Source: Achromobacter xylosoxidans | Lineage (GTDB): Bacteria > Pseudomonadota > Gammaproteobacteria > Burkholderiales > Burkholderiaceae_B | Length of the DNA stretch: 64,000 nt | NCBI RefSeq assembly: GCF_001457475.1 | Contig: NZ_LN831029.1 | Coordinates: forward strand, 5,518,001-5,582,000 | Reading direction: 5' to 3' | Part shown: positions 52,528-61,324 of the stretch, piece after piece | Position numbering within the stretch: position 1 is the stretch's first letter | Layout of the letters: the number at the start of each line of letters is the position of its first letter | Program-made: the position numbers and the translations under genes | Notes under the pieces: model-generated | Databases searched by the model: none | The model's input: the letters and a program-made list of their open reading frames with translations, nothing else | What the model was told of the DNA's origin: nothing

Positions 52528-53439
52528 ATGGAACGTGGCGCGCTATGGGAATACCAGGTGTTCTGCGCCGTCGCGGAACGCCAGAGCTTCGTGCTGGCGG
52601 CCCGCGCCCTGGGCGCCTCGCCCAGCGCGGTCACCCGCGCGGTGCAGGCGCTGGAACGCCAGGTCGGCGCGCAGCTCCTGCTGCGCAGCAAGAACAGCGT
52701 GGTGCTGACGCCGCAGGGCGAAAGCTACTTCCAGTCGGCGCGCGGCCTCCTGCGGCTGGAAAGCGAAGCGCGCGAGGCGCTGCGCGACACCCAGTCGGGC
52801 GATCAGGGCCGTCTGCGCTTCTCGGCGCCCGACCTGCTGGGCGTGACCCTGCTGCCGGCGGTGCTGCGGCGCTACGCGGCGGACTATCCCGGCGTCACGG
52901 TGGACATCAACTACACCGACAAGTGGGTCGACCCCATCGCGGAGGGCCTGGACTTCGCCATCCGCGGCGGCTTTCCGGCATCGAGCGAGCTGCTGGGCGC
53001 GCGCCTGTGGCCGTATGCTCGGCTGCTGTGCGCCAGCCCTGACTATGTGGCGCGCATGGGGCTGCCGCGCGAGCCCGAAGAACTGGCGCGGCACCGGCTC
53101 ATCATGCACACCGGGCCGCGCGTGCTGAAGGACTGGCACCTGCGGCGCGACAAGCGCATCGTGCGCATGCATGCCGAGCCGGCGGTGCGGGTCAGCACCG
53201 GCAGCGGCCTGATGGCGCTGGCGCTGCAGGGTGTGGGCATCGCCAGATTGGCGGACTGGGCGGCGGCGCCGGAGATCGCCCGCGGCACGTTGCTGCGGGT
53301 ATGCCCCGGCTACACCGCCACCTCGGCGCAGGGCGTGGCGCCGCAGATGCACGCCGTGTACGCCTCGCGCTCGCTGCCGGCGCGGGCCCGCGCCATGCTG
53401 GCGGCGATCCGCCAGTGCGCGGACGCGGGCGCAGTTTGA
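52528..53439 (+). CDS. LysR-family transcriptional regulator
   Basis: 303 residues from ATG 52528; an ATG 18 nt upstream falls next to the operator half-sites. HTH: LWEYQVFCAVAERQSFVLAARALGASPSAVTRAVQALERQVGAQLLLRSKNSVVLTPQG. Effector domain resembles the AmpR/CrgA-like group with RLRFSAPDLLGVTLLPAVLRRY, DKWVDPIAEGLDFAIRGG and GSGLMALALQGVGIARLADW. Probably controls the divergent threonine-synthase-like gene and itself. Confidence 0.91.
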   Translation: MERGALWEYQVFCAVAERQSFVLAARALGASPSAVTRAVQALERQVGAQLLLRSKNSVVLTPQGESYFQSARGLLRLESEAREALRDTQSGDQGRLRFSAPDLLGVTLLPAVLRRYAADYPGVTVDINYTDKWVDPIAEGLDFAIRGGFPASSELLGARLWPYARLLCASPDYVARMGLPREPEELARHRLIMHTGPRVLKDWHLRRDKRIVRMHAEPAVRVSTGSGLMALALQGVGIARLADWAAAPEIARGTLLRVCPGYTATSAQGVAPQMHAVYASRSLPARARAMLAAIRQCADAGAV

Positions 53440-53482
53440 AACGCGCCGCCGGCAACACCGGGCGAGTCCGCCGGCGCAATCG

Positions 53483-54889
53483 CTAGGAGCGCTGCTGGCG
53501 CGCTTGCAGCACCACCGCCGCCGCGGTCTTGCGGAACAGCAGCAGGTACAGGGCCGCCAGCACCAACAGGAACGGCACGCCGAACACCAGCGTCATCTTG
53601 AACACGCCGGTGAAGTAGGTCGTGACCAGGATCGCCAGCATGGCGCCGGCGCCCAGCAGCGTCAGCAGCGGGAAACCCGGCATGCGGAACGACAGCGCCG
53701 CGCCACCCTCGCGCGCCCAGCGGCGGCGGAAGAAGTAGTGCGTGACGAAGATCATCATCCACGTGAACAGCGCGCCGAACATCGAGATCGCCATCATCAG
53801 CGTGAACGAGGTCTCCGGATACAGCACGTTCAGCACGGTGGCGATGGCGATGCCGCTGGTCGACAGCAGCAGCGCGTTCAGCGGCGTGCCGCTGCGCGTC
53901 AGCTTGCCCAGCGCCGCCGGCGCGTGGCCGGCGCGCGACAGGCTGAACATCATGCGGGTGGTGATGTACAGCTGGCTGTTCATGGCCGACAACGCCGCCA
54001 CCAGCACGATGAAATTGATGACGCCGGCCGCGTACGGCACCTGCACCGCCTCCATCACCGTCACGAACGGGCTGCCGCCCTTGCCGGCCTGGTCCCACGG
54101 CACGATGGCCAGGATCAGCGCCAGCGTCAGCAGGTAGAACACCACCAGCCGCACGATGGTGGCGCGGAACGCCTTCTTCACCGCGCGCTCGGGGTCCTCG
54201 GCCTCGCCCGCCGCCACCGCGATCATCTCCACGCTCAGGTAGCTGAAGATCGAGATGACCACCGCGATCCACATGCCCCACACGCCGTTGGGGAAGAAGC
54301 CGCCGTGCGCCGTGTACTGCGCCGCGCCGTATTGCGGACTGCCCCAGACCACGTAGGCGCCCAGGATGATGAACGCCACGATGGCGCTGATCTTGATGGT
54401 CGAGAACCAGTACTCGATGGTGCCGAACGCCTTCACGCTCATGGCGTTGATGAAGATCAGCGCCGCCGAGAACAGGCAGACCCATTGCCAGCCGGGCACC
54501 GACGGGAACCAGAACTTCATGTACTCGGCCACCGCGGTGACCTCGGTGCCCACCGCCAGCACCACGCACGACCAGTACGCATAGCGCACCAGGAAGCCGG
54601 CCAGCGGGCCGATGTAGTGCTCGGCGTAGGCGCCGAACGAGCCCGAGGTGGAATGCGCCACCGTCATCTCGGCCAGGCAGCCCATCAGCAGCAGCGTGAT
54701 CAGCCCGCCGATGGCGTAGCTGATGATGACGCTGGGGCCGGCGAAACCGATCGCGAACTTGCTGCCCAGGAACAGGCCGGTGCCGATGGCCCCGCCGATC
54801 GCGATCATGCTCATCTGGCCGGACGTCAGGCGGCGCTTGAGCCCCTGCTCGCGTTCGGCGATCCTGCCGAATCCTTGTTGTTGTGTCAT
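53483..54889 (-). CDS. Amino-acid permease (APC superfamily)
   Basis: 468 residues, 12 spans. AAT-family signature: KRRLTSGQMSMIAIGGAIGTGLFLGSKFAIGFAGPSVIISYAIGG at the start, SFGAYAEHYIGPLAGF, and SVEMIAVAAGEAEDPERAVKKAFRATIVRL in the middle. GGAGG stands 5 nt before ATG. Cotranscribed downstream of kynU (58-nt gap), so tryptophan, kynurenine or a similar aromatic amino acid is the likely cargo (inference). Confidence 0.85.
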   Translation of the reverse strand: MTQQQGFGRIAEREQGLKRRLTSGQMSMIAIGGAIGTGLFLGSKFAIGFAGPSVIISYAIGGLITLLLMGCLAEMTVAHSTSGSFGAYAEHYIGPLAGFLVRYAYWSCVVLAVGTEVTAVAEYMKFWFPSVPGWQWVCLFSAALIFINAMSVKAFGTIEYWFSTIKISAIVAFIILGAYVVWGSPQYGAAQYTAHGGFFPNGVWGMWIAVVISIFSYLSVEMIAVAAGEAEDPERAVKKAFRATIVRLVVFYLLTLALILAIVPWDQAGKGGSPFVTVMEAVQVPYAAGVINFIVLVAALSAMNSQLYITTRMMFSLSRAGHAPAALGKLTRSGTPLNALLLSTSGIAIATVLNVLYPETSFTLMMAISMFGALFTWMMIFVTHYFFRRRWAREGGAALSFRMPGFPLLTLLGAGAMLAILVTTYFTGVFKMTLVFGVPFLLVLAALYLLLFRKTAAAVVLQARQQRS

Positions 54890-54947
54890 TGTCTCCTCCG
54901 GTACTGCGCTCTCTTGCTGGATGTCGCTTGGGCCGGTGCGCGGCAGG

Positions 54948-56198
54948 TCAGGTCACGGCCGAACGCTGCTTGAACTCGGGCTTGTCCCAGGCCTTGCTGT
55001 CGAGCACGTCTTTCAGGATCTCGACCGCGTCCCAGACGTCGGCGTAGCCGAAGTACAGCGGCGTCAGGCCGAAGCGCAGCACCTCGGGCTCGCGGTAGTC
55101 GCCGATCAGGCCGCGCGCGATCAGCGCCTGCATGACCTCGTAGCCGTTCGGGTGGCGCAGGCTCACGTGGCTGCCGCGCTGGGCATGGTCGCGCGGCGTC
55201 ACCAGCGTCAGCGGATGGCCGGCGCAGCGTTCCTCGACCAGGGCGATGAACAGGTCGCCCAGCGCCAGCGACTTCCTGCGCACCTCGGCCATGTCGGTCT
55301 CGCGCGCCACGTCCAGGCCGCATTCGACCATGGCCAGCGACACGATCGGCTGGGTGCCGCACAGGTAGCGGCGGATGCCGCCGGCCGGCTCGTAGGCGAC
55401 CGTCATGTCGAACGGACGCTGGTGACCCCACCAGCCCGACAGCGGCTGCCAGAAATCGGGAATGTGGCGCGGCGCCACCCAGATGAAGGCCGGCGAGCCC
55501 GGGCCGCCGTTCAGGTACTTATAGGTGCAGCCCACGGCGTAGTCGGCGTCGGCGCCGTTCAGGTCCACCGGCACCGCGCCGGCGGCGTGCGCCAGGTCCC
55601 AGATGACCAGCGCGCCGCGCTCGTGCGCCTGGCGCGTGACCGCAGCCATGTCGTGCATCTGCCCGCTGCGGTAGTTGACGTGCGACAGCAGCACCACCGC
55701 CACGTCCTCGTCCAGCGCCCGGTCCAGCGGCAGCTCGTCGTCGATCAGGCGCATCTCGTAGCCCTGCTGCAGCAGGTCGATCATGCCCTGGATCATGTAC
55801 AGGTCGGTGGGAAAGTTGTCGCGTTCGGACAGGATCACGCGGCGCTTGGGCTGGCGCTTCTGCTGGATGCGCAGGCTGGCCGCCAGGGCCTTGAAGATGT
55901 TCAGCGAGGTGGTGTCGGTGATGACCAGTTCGCCCGCCTTCGCGCCGAGCAGGCCGGCCAGCTTGTCCCCCAGCCGCGACGGCAGTTCGAACCAGCCGGC
56001 GGTGTTCCAGCTGCGGATCAGGCCAGTGCCCCATTCCTGGGTGATGACCTCGGCGGCGCGCGCGGCGGCGGCGCGCGGCATCACGCCCAGCGAGTTGCCA
56101 TCCATATAGAGCACGCCGGGCGGCAGGTCGAAACGCGCCTTCAGCGGCGCAAGGGGGTCCTGCCGGTCGGCGGCGACGCAGGCTTCGCGGGTGTTCAT
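54948..56198 (-). CDS. kynU: Kynureninase
   Basis: 416 residues, full length. PLP aminotransferase-V fold: [102 protein letters not shown] (PLP Lys in CTYKYL) and the arginine-containing [18 protein letters not shown]. It cleaves L-kynurenine to anthranilate and alanine. kynA and kynB are absent from the window. An Lrp-type regulator lies divergently 138 bp away. Confidence 0.95.
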   Translation of the reverse strand: MNTREACVAADRQDPLAPLKARFDLPPGVLYMDGNSLGVMPRAAAARAAEVITQEWGTGLIRSWNTAGWFELPSRLGDKLAGLLGAKAGELVITDTTSLNIFKALAASLRIQQKRQPKRRVILSERDNFPTDLYMIQGMIDLLQQGYEMRLIDDELPLDRALDEDVAVVLLSHVNYRSGQMHDMAAVTRQAHERGALVIWDLAHAAGAVPVDLNGADADYAVGCTYKYLNGGPGSPAFIWVAPRHIPDFWQPLSGWWGHQRPFDMTVAYEPAGGIRRYLCGTQPIVSLAMVECGLDVARETDMAEVRRKSLALGDLFIALVEERCAGHPLTLVTPRDHAQRGSHVSLRHPNGYEVMQALIARGLIGDYREPEVLRFGLTPLYFGYADVWDAVEILKDVLDSKAWDKPEFKQRSAVT

Positions 56199-56290
56199 TC
56201 ACAGCTCCTTCGGGCAATATGCTGGCTACATACTATCAGCGCGACCAAGCCGAATACTTGCAAAACGAGGCGTGGCTTACCCTAGGATTT

Positions 56291-56304
56291 CGCATTAAAT
56301 TGCG
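56291..56304. promoter_or_regulatory. Candidate KynR operator
   Basis: CGCATTAAATTGCG: CGCA/TGCG arms around an AT-rich centre in the gap between kynU and the Lrp-type gene, an architecture common for Lrp/AsnC sites. The flank (56307-56330) is also AT-rich (ATTTTTTCGAAT). Binding is inferred. Confidence 0.4.
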
Positions 56305-56336
56305 CTGTAGACCATTTTTTCGAATTGGATTGCACC

Positions 56337-56810
56337 ATGCAATTGGACGCCATCGACCACCGCATTCTCTACCGCCTGCAGGAGAACAGCCAGCTCAGCA
56401 ACCAGGATTTGGCCGAGCAGGTGGCCCTGTCGCCCTCGGCCTGCCTGCGGCGGGTGCGGGCGCTGGAGGAAGGCGGCTTCGTGCGCGGCTACCGCGCCGT
56501 GCTGGACGCCGAGCGGCTGGGGTTCGAGCTGGAAGCCATCGTGCACGTGTCCCTGGATCAGTCGCGGCCCGGCTGGCACGAGGAATTCCTGGCCGGCATC
56601 GCCCTGTATGACGAGATCACCGAGGCCAGCATCGTCACCGGCGCCTCCAACTACATCCTGACGGTGCGCACCCGCAACCTGGCGGCCTTCTCGCAGTTCG
56701 TGGAAGACAAGCTCAGCAAGATCGCGGGCGTGCGCGACCTCTGTTCGCATATCGTCATGCGGAAAGTGAAGAACCGCGGCGGCATGCTGCCGCTGGCGGC
56801 GTGGCGCTGA
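56337..56810 (+). CDS. kynR: Lrp/AsnC-family regulator of kynurenine catabolism
   Basis: 157 residues from ATG 56337 (a TTG is four codons upstream). N-terminal HTH: LDAIDHRILYRLQENSQLSNQDLAEQVALSPSACLRRVRALEEGGFVRGYRAVLDAERLG; C-terminal RAM/AsnC effector domain: FELEAIVHVSLDQ, ITEASIVTGASNYILTVRTRNL. Divergence from kynU parallels Pseudomonas kynR, which responds to kynurenine. Gene name by context. Confidence 0.85.
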   Translation: MQLDAIDHRILYRLQENSQLSNQDLAEQVALSPSACLRRVRALEEGGFVRGYRAVLDAERLGFELEAIVHVSLDQSRPGWHEEFLAGIALYDEITEASIVTGASNYILTVRTRNLAAFSQFVEDKLSKIAGVRDLCSHIVMRKVKNRGGMLPLAAWR

Positions 56811-56820
56811 CGGCCCCGCG

Positions 56821-57444
56821 TCAGGCGTGGCGCAGGAAGCCGAACACCGTGACGAAGTGGCAGGCCGATCCGCCCATGACGAACAGATGCCAGATGCCGT
56901 GGGCATGGCGCCAGCGCTTGTCGTTGGCGTAGAACACCGTGCCCACCGTGTAGAGCGCGGCCCCGGCCAGCAGCCAGGCCAGCCCGGCGCCCGACAGCGC
57001 GCCGGCGATGGGCGCCGCGCACATCACGCCCAGCCAGCCCATCGCCAGATAGAGCGGCAAGGCTGGCGCGGCCCCGCGCGCCCACCACAGTTCGCGGCCG
57101 ATGCCGTACAGCGCCAGCAGCCAGATCGCCACCGCCATGGCGGCGCCCCAGCCCAGTTCCGGCGGCACGAACGCCAGCGGCGTGTAGGTGCCGGCGATCA
57201 GCAGGTAGATGGCGCAGTGGTCGGCCTTGGCCCACAGCGCCTTGCGGCGTCCGCGCGAGCAGTGATACAGCACCGATGACGCATAGACGGCGATCATGGA
57301 TGCCGCGAACACCGCGCAGGCCACGATCTGGCGCCACTCCACTTTCAGTTCCGCGGCCCGCGCGATCAGGGCCCCGGATGCAGCCACCGCCAAGGCCAGG
57401 CCGGCCAGGTGCGTGGCTCCGTTCAAGCGCTCTCCTTCGTACAT
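56821..57444 (-). CDS. trhA: TrhA/hemolysin-III (PAQR-like) membrane protein
   Basis: 207 residues, seven spans. Family motifs: YEGERLNGATHLAGLALAV, SSVLYHCSRGRRKALWAKADHCAIYLLIAGTYTPLAF and the C-terminal DKRWRHAHGIWHLFVMGGSACHF, bearing the conserved Ser, Asp and His residues of the putative hydrolase/metal site. Family members affect membrane lipid homeostasis. Ends 10 nt from the convergent kynR stop. Confidence 0.9.
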   Translation of the reverse strand: MYEGERLNGATHLAGLALAVAASGALIARAAELKVEWRQIVACAVFAASMIAVYASSVLYHCSRGRRKALWAKADHCAIYLLIAGTYTPLAFVPPELGWGAAMAVAIWLLALYGIGRELWWARGAAPALPLYLAMGWLGVMCAAPIAGALSGAGLAWLLAGAALYTVGTVFYANDKRWRHAHGIWHLFVMGGSACHFVTVFGFLRHA

Positions 57445-57540
57445 GCTGCCCCTCTCCCGCGCGCAGGCGTGACGCCGACGCTTTTCATCTTGCCCAAGCC
57501 ATGTGACAGCTTGGGGTCAGCACGAATATGGGGTGGCAGC

Positions 57541-57572
57541 AAATGGCGTTCCTGCTTGCAAGCGCGCCATTT
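57541..57572. terminator. Inverted repeat after the P1 peptidase gene
   Basis: AAATGGCG (57541-57548) pairs with CGCCATTT (57565-57572) across a 16-nt loop containing the palindrome CTTGCAAG. It lies 20 nt beyond the P1 peptidase stop, and the final TTT/AAA bases give terminator character in either direction. Confidence 0.5.
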
Positions 57573-57591
57573 ACCCGGAAGAAGGTGACGC

Positions 57592-58680
57592 TCAGGCGAT
57601 GAAGTCGACCGCCGCCGGATAGCCTTCCAGCGCGCGCGCCGCCAGGATGGCGCGCTGCACCGCGATCGCCATGGCCTCGGCCGCCATCACGCCGAGCAGC
57701 ATCATGTTGGCGGGCTTGCCGGACGCGCCCGTGCCGAGGGCGAACACCGTATCGCCGTCGAGCATGGTGTGGATAGGATTGATGGTGCGGGCCAGGCCGT
57801 CGTGCGCGGTCTGCGCCATCTTCTGCGCCTGCGCCTTGGTCAACCTGGCATCGGTGGCCACCAGCCCGATGGTGGTGGCCGCGCCCTCGCGCATCGAGGT
57901 CGGCAGGTCGCCGGCCAGGATCGCCGCGCGCGTGTCCAGCAGCATCTTGCCGTCGGCGGTGCGGGCGCCGGCCAGCACGTGGCCGGTGGCCGGATCGACC
58001 ACGTCGCCCACCGCGTTGACCGCGACGATCGCGCCCACCGTGACGCCGGCCACGGTCAGCGAGGCGCTGCCCAGGCCGCCCTTCATGGCGCGCTTGGCGC
58101 CGTACAGCTTGCCGACCGTCGCCCCGGCGCCGGCGCCGACGTTGCCCTCCTGCGGCGGCTTGGCGCTGGCCGACTTGCAGGCCTGGTAGCCGGCCGCGGC
58201 ATCGGGCCGGACCGAGGCGTCGCCCACGCCCAGGTCGAACAGGATGGCGGCCGGCACGATCGGCACGTGCGCCACGCCCACGTCGAAACCGATCTTGCGT
58301 TCCTCCAGGTAGCGCATGACGCCGGTGGCCGCCTCCAGGCCGAAGGCGCTGCCGCCGGCCAGCATCACCGCATGCACTTTTTCGATCATGTTGACGGGGT
58401 TGAGCAGATCGGTCTCGCGCGTGCCCGGCGCCGCGCCGCGCACGTCCACGCCGCCGGTGGCGCCCGCTTCGGCGATGATGACCGTGCAGCCGGTCGGCCG
58501 CCGCGTGTCGGTGTAGTGCCCGACCTTGATGCCGGCCACGTCGGTGATGCTGCCGCCGCCGGGCACCCGCCGCAAACCGCCGGCGCCCTGCGCCGGCATG
58601 ACACTTGCGGACGCCGCGACACCCGCCGCCGCCATCATGAAAGCCCGCCTGTTCCACTGTTGTTGCACGCCTGTCTCCAT
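57592..58680 (-). CDS. P1-family (DmpA/NylC-like) N-terminal-nucleophile peptidase
   Basis: 362 residues. The N-terminus NRRAFMMAAAGVAASASVMPAQGA is a Tat-like signal. The fold is that of self-cleaving aminopeptidase/amidohydrolases: GSITDVAGIKVGHYTDTRRPTGCTVI, a VRGAAPGTRETDLL segment, VMLAGGSAFGLEAATGVMRYLEE, and the nucleophile region MREGAATTIGLVATDARLTKAQAQKMAQ, where a Thr before IGLVAT is the expected catalytic N-terminus after autocleavage. Substrate (beta-peptide, D-amino amide or oligoamide) cannot be read. Monocistronic. Confidence 0.85.
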   Translation of the reverse strand: METGVQQQWNRRAFMMAAAGVAASASVMPAQGAGGLRRVPGGGSITDVAGIKVGHYTDTRRPTGCTVIIAEAGATGGVDVRGAAPGTRETDLLNPVNMIEKVHAVMLAGGSAFGLEAATGVMRYLEERKIGFDVGVAHVPIVPAAILFDLGVGDASVRPDAAAGYQACKSASAKPPQEGNVGAGAGATVGKLYGAKRAMKGGLGSASLTVAGVTVGAIVAVNAVGDVVDPATGHVLAGARTADGKMLLDTRAAILAGDLPTSMREGAATTIGLVATDARLTKAQAQKMAQTAHDGLARTINPIHTMLDGDTVFALGTGASGKPANMMLLGVMAAEAMAIAVQRAILAARALEGYPAAVDFIA

Positions 58681-58700
58681 CTGGATACCGCCTGGATCAA

Positions 58701-58722
58701 CCCCGGGCCGGGCGGCCCGGGG
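58701..58722. other. GC hairpin in the P1 peptidase leader
   Basis: Nine-bp perfect stem (58701-58709 with 58714-58722), GGGC loop, 21-42 nt upstream of the peptidase start. It could affect translation of the minus-strand gene. The AT-rich stretch at 58738-58775 beyond it probably holds the divergent promoters. Confidence 0.4.
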
Positions 58723-58872
58723 CGCGAATGCCGCATATGACTTGTCGCTATATTTTTACTATTCCTTATGCTTTGTGGAAAAATAGGCGCGTTGTTAGAG
58801 TGCGGCTACACCGGAAGGCGGCGCGATCGGCGCGGGCCTTTCGCAGTGATCTCTCATCCGTGGAGCATTGCC

Positions 58873-59658
58873 ATGAAACTCTTGCGCTCGTTGTTCATCG
58901 CCGGCCTGGTCCAGGTCGCCGCCCTGTCCGCCGCCCACGCCCAGTCGGGGCTGGACCAGATCAAGTCCGCCGGCGTGTTCAAGATCGGCACCGAAGGCAC
59001 CTACGCTCCCTTCACCTTCCACGACGCCTCCGGCCAGCTTACCGGTTTTGACGTCGACATTGGGCGCGCCATCGCCCAGCGCCTGGGCGTCAAAGCCGAA
59101 TTCGTCGAAGGCAAGTGGGACGGCCTGATCGCCGGGCTCGACGCCAAGCGCTACGACGCCGTCATCAACCAGGTCGGCATCACCGACGCACGCCGCGCCA
59201 AGTACGACTTCTCCGATCCCTACATCTCGTCGGCCGCGGTGCTGATCGTGCGCGATGACAACACCACCATCAAGTCGTTCGCGGACCTGAAGGGCAGGAA
59301 GTCCGCCAACACGCTCACCAGCAACTTCGGCAAGCTGGCGCAGAGCCACGGCGCGGAAGTGGTTGCCGTGCAGGGCTTTAACGAAGCCATCGACCTGCTG
59401 ACCTCGGGCCGCGTCGAGGCCACGGTCAACGACAACCTGTCGTTCCTGGACTTCAAGAAGCAGAAGCCCAACGCCAAGGTCAAAATCGCCGCCACCGACA
59501 AGGCCGCCGAGTTCAGCAACTCCGGCGTGCTGCTGCGCAAGAACAACCCCGAACTGGTGGCCGCCATCAACAAGGCGCTGGCCGACATCAAGGCCGACGG
59601 CACCTACAAGACCATCTCGGTCAAGTACTTCGGCACGGACCTGTCGGCGCAGCAATAA
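58873..59658 (+). CDS. Amino-acid (cystine-type) ABC transporter, binding protein
   Basis: 261 residues. Signal 1-23 ends AAHAQ. SBP_bac_3 fold with FKIGTEGTYAPFTFHDASGQLTGFDVDIGRAIAQRLGVKAEFVEGKWDGLIAGLDAKRYDAVINQV; the KWDG and VINQV motifs match the FliY/TcyJ cystine group more than the histidine or glutamine groups. The C-terminal GVLLRKNNPELVAAINKALADIKADGTY is standard. First of three cotranscribed genes; cystine is the best ligand guess. Confidence 0.88.
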   Translation: MKLLRSLFIAGLVQVAALSAAHAQSGLDQIKSAGVFKIGTEGTYAPFTFHDASGQLTGFDVDIGRAIAQRLGVKAEFVEGKWDGLIAGLDAKRYDAVINQVGITDARRAKYDFSDPYISSAAVLIVRDDNTTIKSFADLKGRKSANTLTSNFGKLAQSHGAEVVAVQGFNEAIDLLTSGRVEATVNDNLSFLDFKKQKPNAKVKIAATDKAAEFSNSGVLLRKNNPELVAAINKALADIKADGTYKTISVKYFGTDLSAQQ

Positions 59659-59670
59659 GCGGCCTCCTCG

Positions 59671-60420
59671 ATGACGCTCCCCGCCTGGCTGCACAACGTC
59701 CTGCCCGACTGGATCCTGTCCCAGGTCGACACCCTCGCGGTGCCGGCCTGGGTGCAGTTGATGGCCGACTCGTTCTGGCCCTTGCTGCACGCCGGGCTGG
59801 TGTTCACCGTCCCGCTGACATTGATGTCGTTCGCGCTGGGGCTGGCGCTGGCCTTCGTGGTGGCGCTGATCCGGCTGTTCGGGCCGGCGCCGCTGGTGGC
59901 GCTGGTGCGCTTCTACGTCTGGCTGATCCGCGGCACGCCGCTGCTGGTGCAGCTGTTCGTGATCTTCTACGGCCTGCCCAGCGTCGGCGTGGTGCTCGAC
60001 CCGTTGCCGGCGGCGCTGATCGGCTTCACGCTGAACGTCGGCGCCTACAACTCCGAAGTGATCCGTGGCGCCATCGAGTCCATCTCCAAGGGCCAGTGGG
60101 AAGCCGCCTATTCATTGAGCATGACGCGCGGCCAGGCGCTGCGCCGCACCGTGCTGCCGCAGGCCGCGCGGGTGGCGGTGCCGCCGCTGTCCAATTCCTT
60201 CATCGCCCTGGTCAAGGACACCTCGCTGGCCGCCGTGCTGACCGTGCCCGAGATCTTCCAGGCGGCCCAGCGCATCGCCGCCGTCACGTATGAACCGCTG
60301 ATCCTGTACACCGAGGCCGCGCTGATCTACCTGGTGTTCAGCTCGGTGCTGTCCGCCGCCCAGGTGCGCCTGGAACGGCGCTTCGGCCAGCACGCGGTGT
60401 TTTCCGAGAAGAACCGATGA
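59671..60420 (+). CDS. Amino-acid (cystine-type) ABC transporter, permease
   Basis: 249 residues, five spans. HisM-type permease: FTVPLTLMSFALGLALAFVVALIRLFG, WLIRGTPLLVQLFVIFYGLP, and the EAA loop EAAYSLSMTRGQALRRTVLPQAARVAVPPLSNSFIALVKDTSLAAVLTVPE. Starts 12 nt after the receptor gene and overlaps the ATPase by 4 nt. A YecS/TcyL-like protein acting as homodimer. Confidence 0.91.
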   Translation: MTLPAWLHNVLPDWILSQVDTLAVPAWVQLMADSFWPLLHAGLVFTVPLTLMSFALGLALAFVVALIRLFGPAPLVALVRFYVWLIRGTPLLVQLFVIFYGLPSVGVVLDPLPAALIGFTLNVGAYNSEVIRGAIESISKGQWEAAYSLSMTRGQALRRTVLPQAARVAVPPLSNSFIALVKDTSLAAVLTVPEIFQAAQRIAAVTYEPLILYTEAALIYLVFSSVLSAAQVRLERRFGQHAVFSEKNR

Positions 60421-61178
60421 TCCGCCTGGAACAGATCGAGAAATCCTTCGGCGGCAACCTGGTGCTCAAGCAGGTCGACGTGGCCATCGCCGAAGGCAGC
60501 GTCACCGCGCTGATCGGCCCGTCCGGCAGCGGCAAGAGCACCCTGCTGCGCTGTGTCAACCTGCTGGAGGTGCCCGATCGCGGCACGCTCGAGATCGGCC
60601 CGGAGCAGGTCCACTTCGAACCCGGCCTGAAGCTCGCGCGCGACCAGGTGCAGCGGGTGCGCATGCAGACCGGCATGGTGTTCCAGAACTTCCAGCTGTT
60701 CCCGCACCAGACCGTGATCGGCAACGTGATGGAAGGCCTGGTAACGGTGCAGAAATGGCCCGCCGACCGCGCCCGCGCGCGAGCCGAGGAACTGCTGCGC
60801 AAGGTCAACATGCTGGACAAGGCCGAGGCCTGGCCCGCCAATCTGTCGGGCGGCCAGCAGCAGCGCGTGGCGATCGCCCGCGCCCTGGCGCCCGCCCCCC
60901 GCGTATTGCTGTGCGACGAACCGACCTCGGCGCTCGACCCGGGCCTGGCGGCCGAAGTGGTGGACGTGCTGCGCCAGCTGGCCGCCGAGGGCATGACCAT
61001 GCTGATGGCCACCCATGACCTGCGCCTGGCCGCCAGCGTTTCGCGTGAAGCGGTGTTCCTGCTCGACGGCAACGTGGTCGAAGCCGGCGCCTCGCGCGAC
61101 CTGTTCACCCGACCGCGCGATCCGCGCACCGCGACGTTCATCTCGACCTTGACGCAAGAAGCCGGCCAGATCGGTTGA
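60417..61178 (+). CDS. Amino-acid (cystine-type) ABC transporter, ATP-binding protein
   Basis: 253 residues, polar amino-acid ATPase. Walker A GPSGSGKST, Q-loop TGMVFQNFQLFPHQTVIGNVMEG, signature LSGGQQQRVAIARALAPAP, Walker B VLLCDEPTSALDPG and H-loop LMATHDLRLA. Overlaps the permease start (ATGA). YecC/TcyN-like. The operon ends before the repeat at 61241. Confidence 0.92.
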   Translation: MIRLEQIEKSFGGNLVLKQVDVAIAEGSVTALIGPSGSGKSTLLRCVNLLEVPDRGTLEIGPEQVHFEPGLKLARDQVQRVRMQTGMVFQNFQLFPHQTVIGNVMEGLVTVQKWPADRARARAEELLRKVNMLDKAEAWPANLSGGQQQRVAIARALAPAPRVLLCDEPTSALDPGLAAEVVDVLRQLAAEGMTMLMATHDLRLAASVSREAVFLLDGNVVEAGASRDLFTRPRDPRTATFISTLTQEAGQIG

Positions 61179-61240
61179 GGCGGCGCCCCCCATCGAACGC
61201 GCGCGTCCCCTCCCCCCACCAACAACGCCACAAAAAAATA

Positions 61241-61323
61241 GCCGCCCGGCCGCCCGGCCGCCCGAAGGCCGGGCAGCCCCCTCGGGGGGCAGCAAGCGCG
61301 CTACGCGCGCGCCGCGTGGGGGC
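61241..61323. repeat. GC-rich intergenic repeat of Burkholderiales type
   Basis: Three tandem GCCGCCCG units (61241-61264), then a palindromic CCCCCTCGGGGGG segment followed by AGCAAGCGCGCTACGCGC and GCGTGGGGG. This arrangement of a CCCCC-CGGGGGGCAGC core and a closing GTGGGGG recalls a repeat seen between genes in many Bordetella and related genomes (from memory). It fills the convergent gap between the ABC operon and the NlpD-like gene, its right end touching the stop, and probably acts as a bidirectional terminator. Confidence 0.65.
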
Positions 61324-61324
61324 C

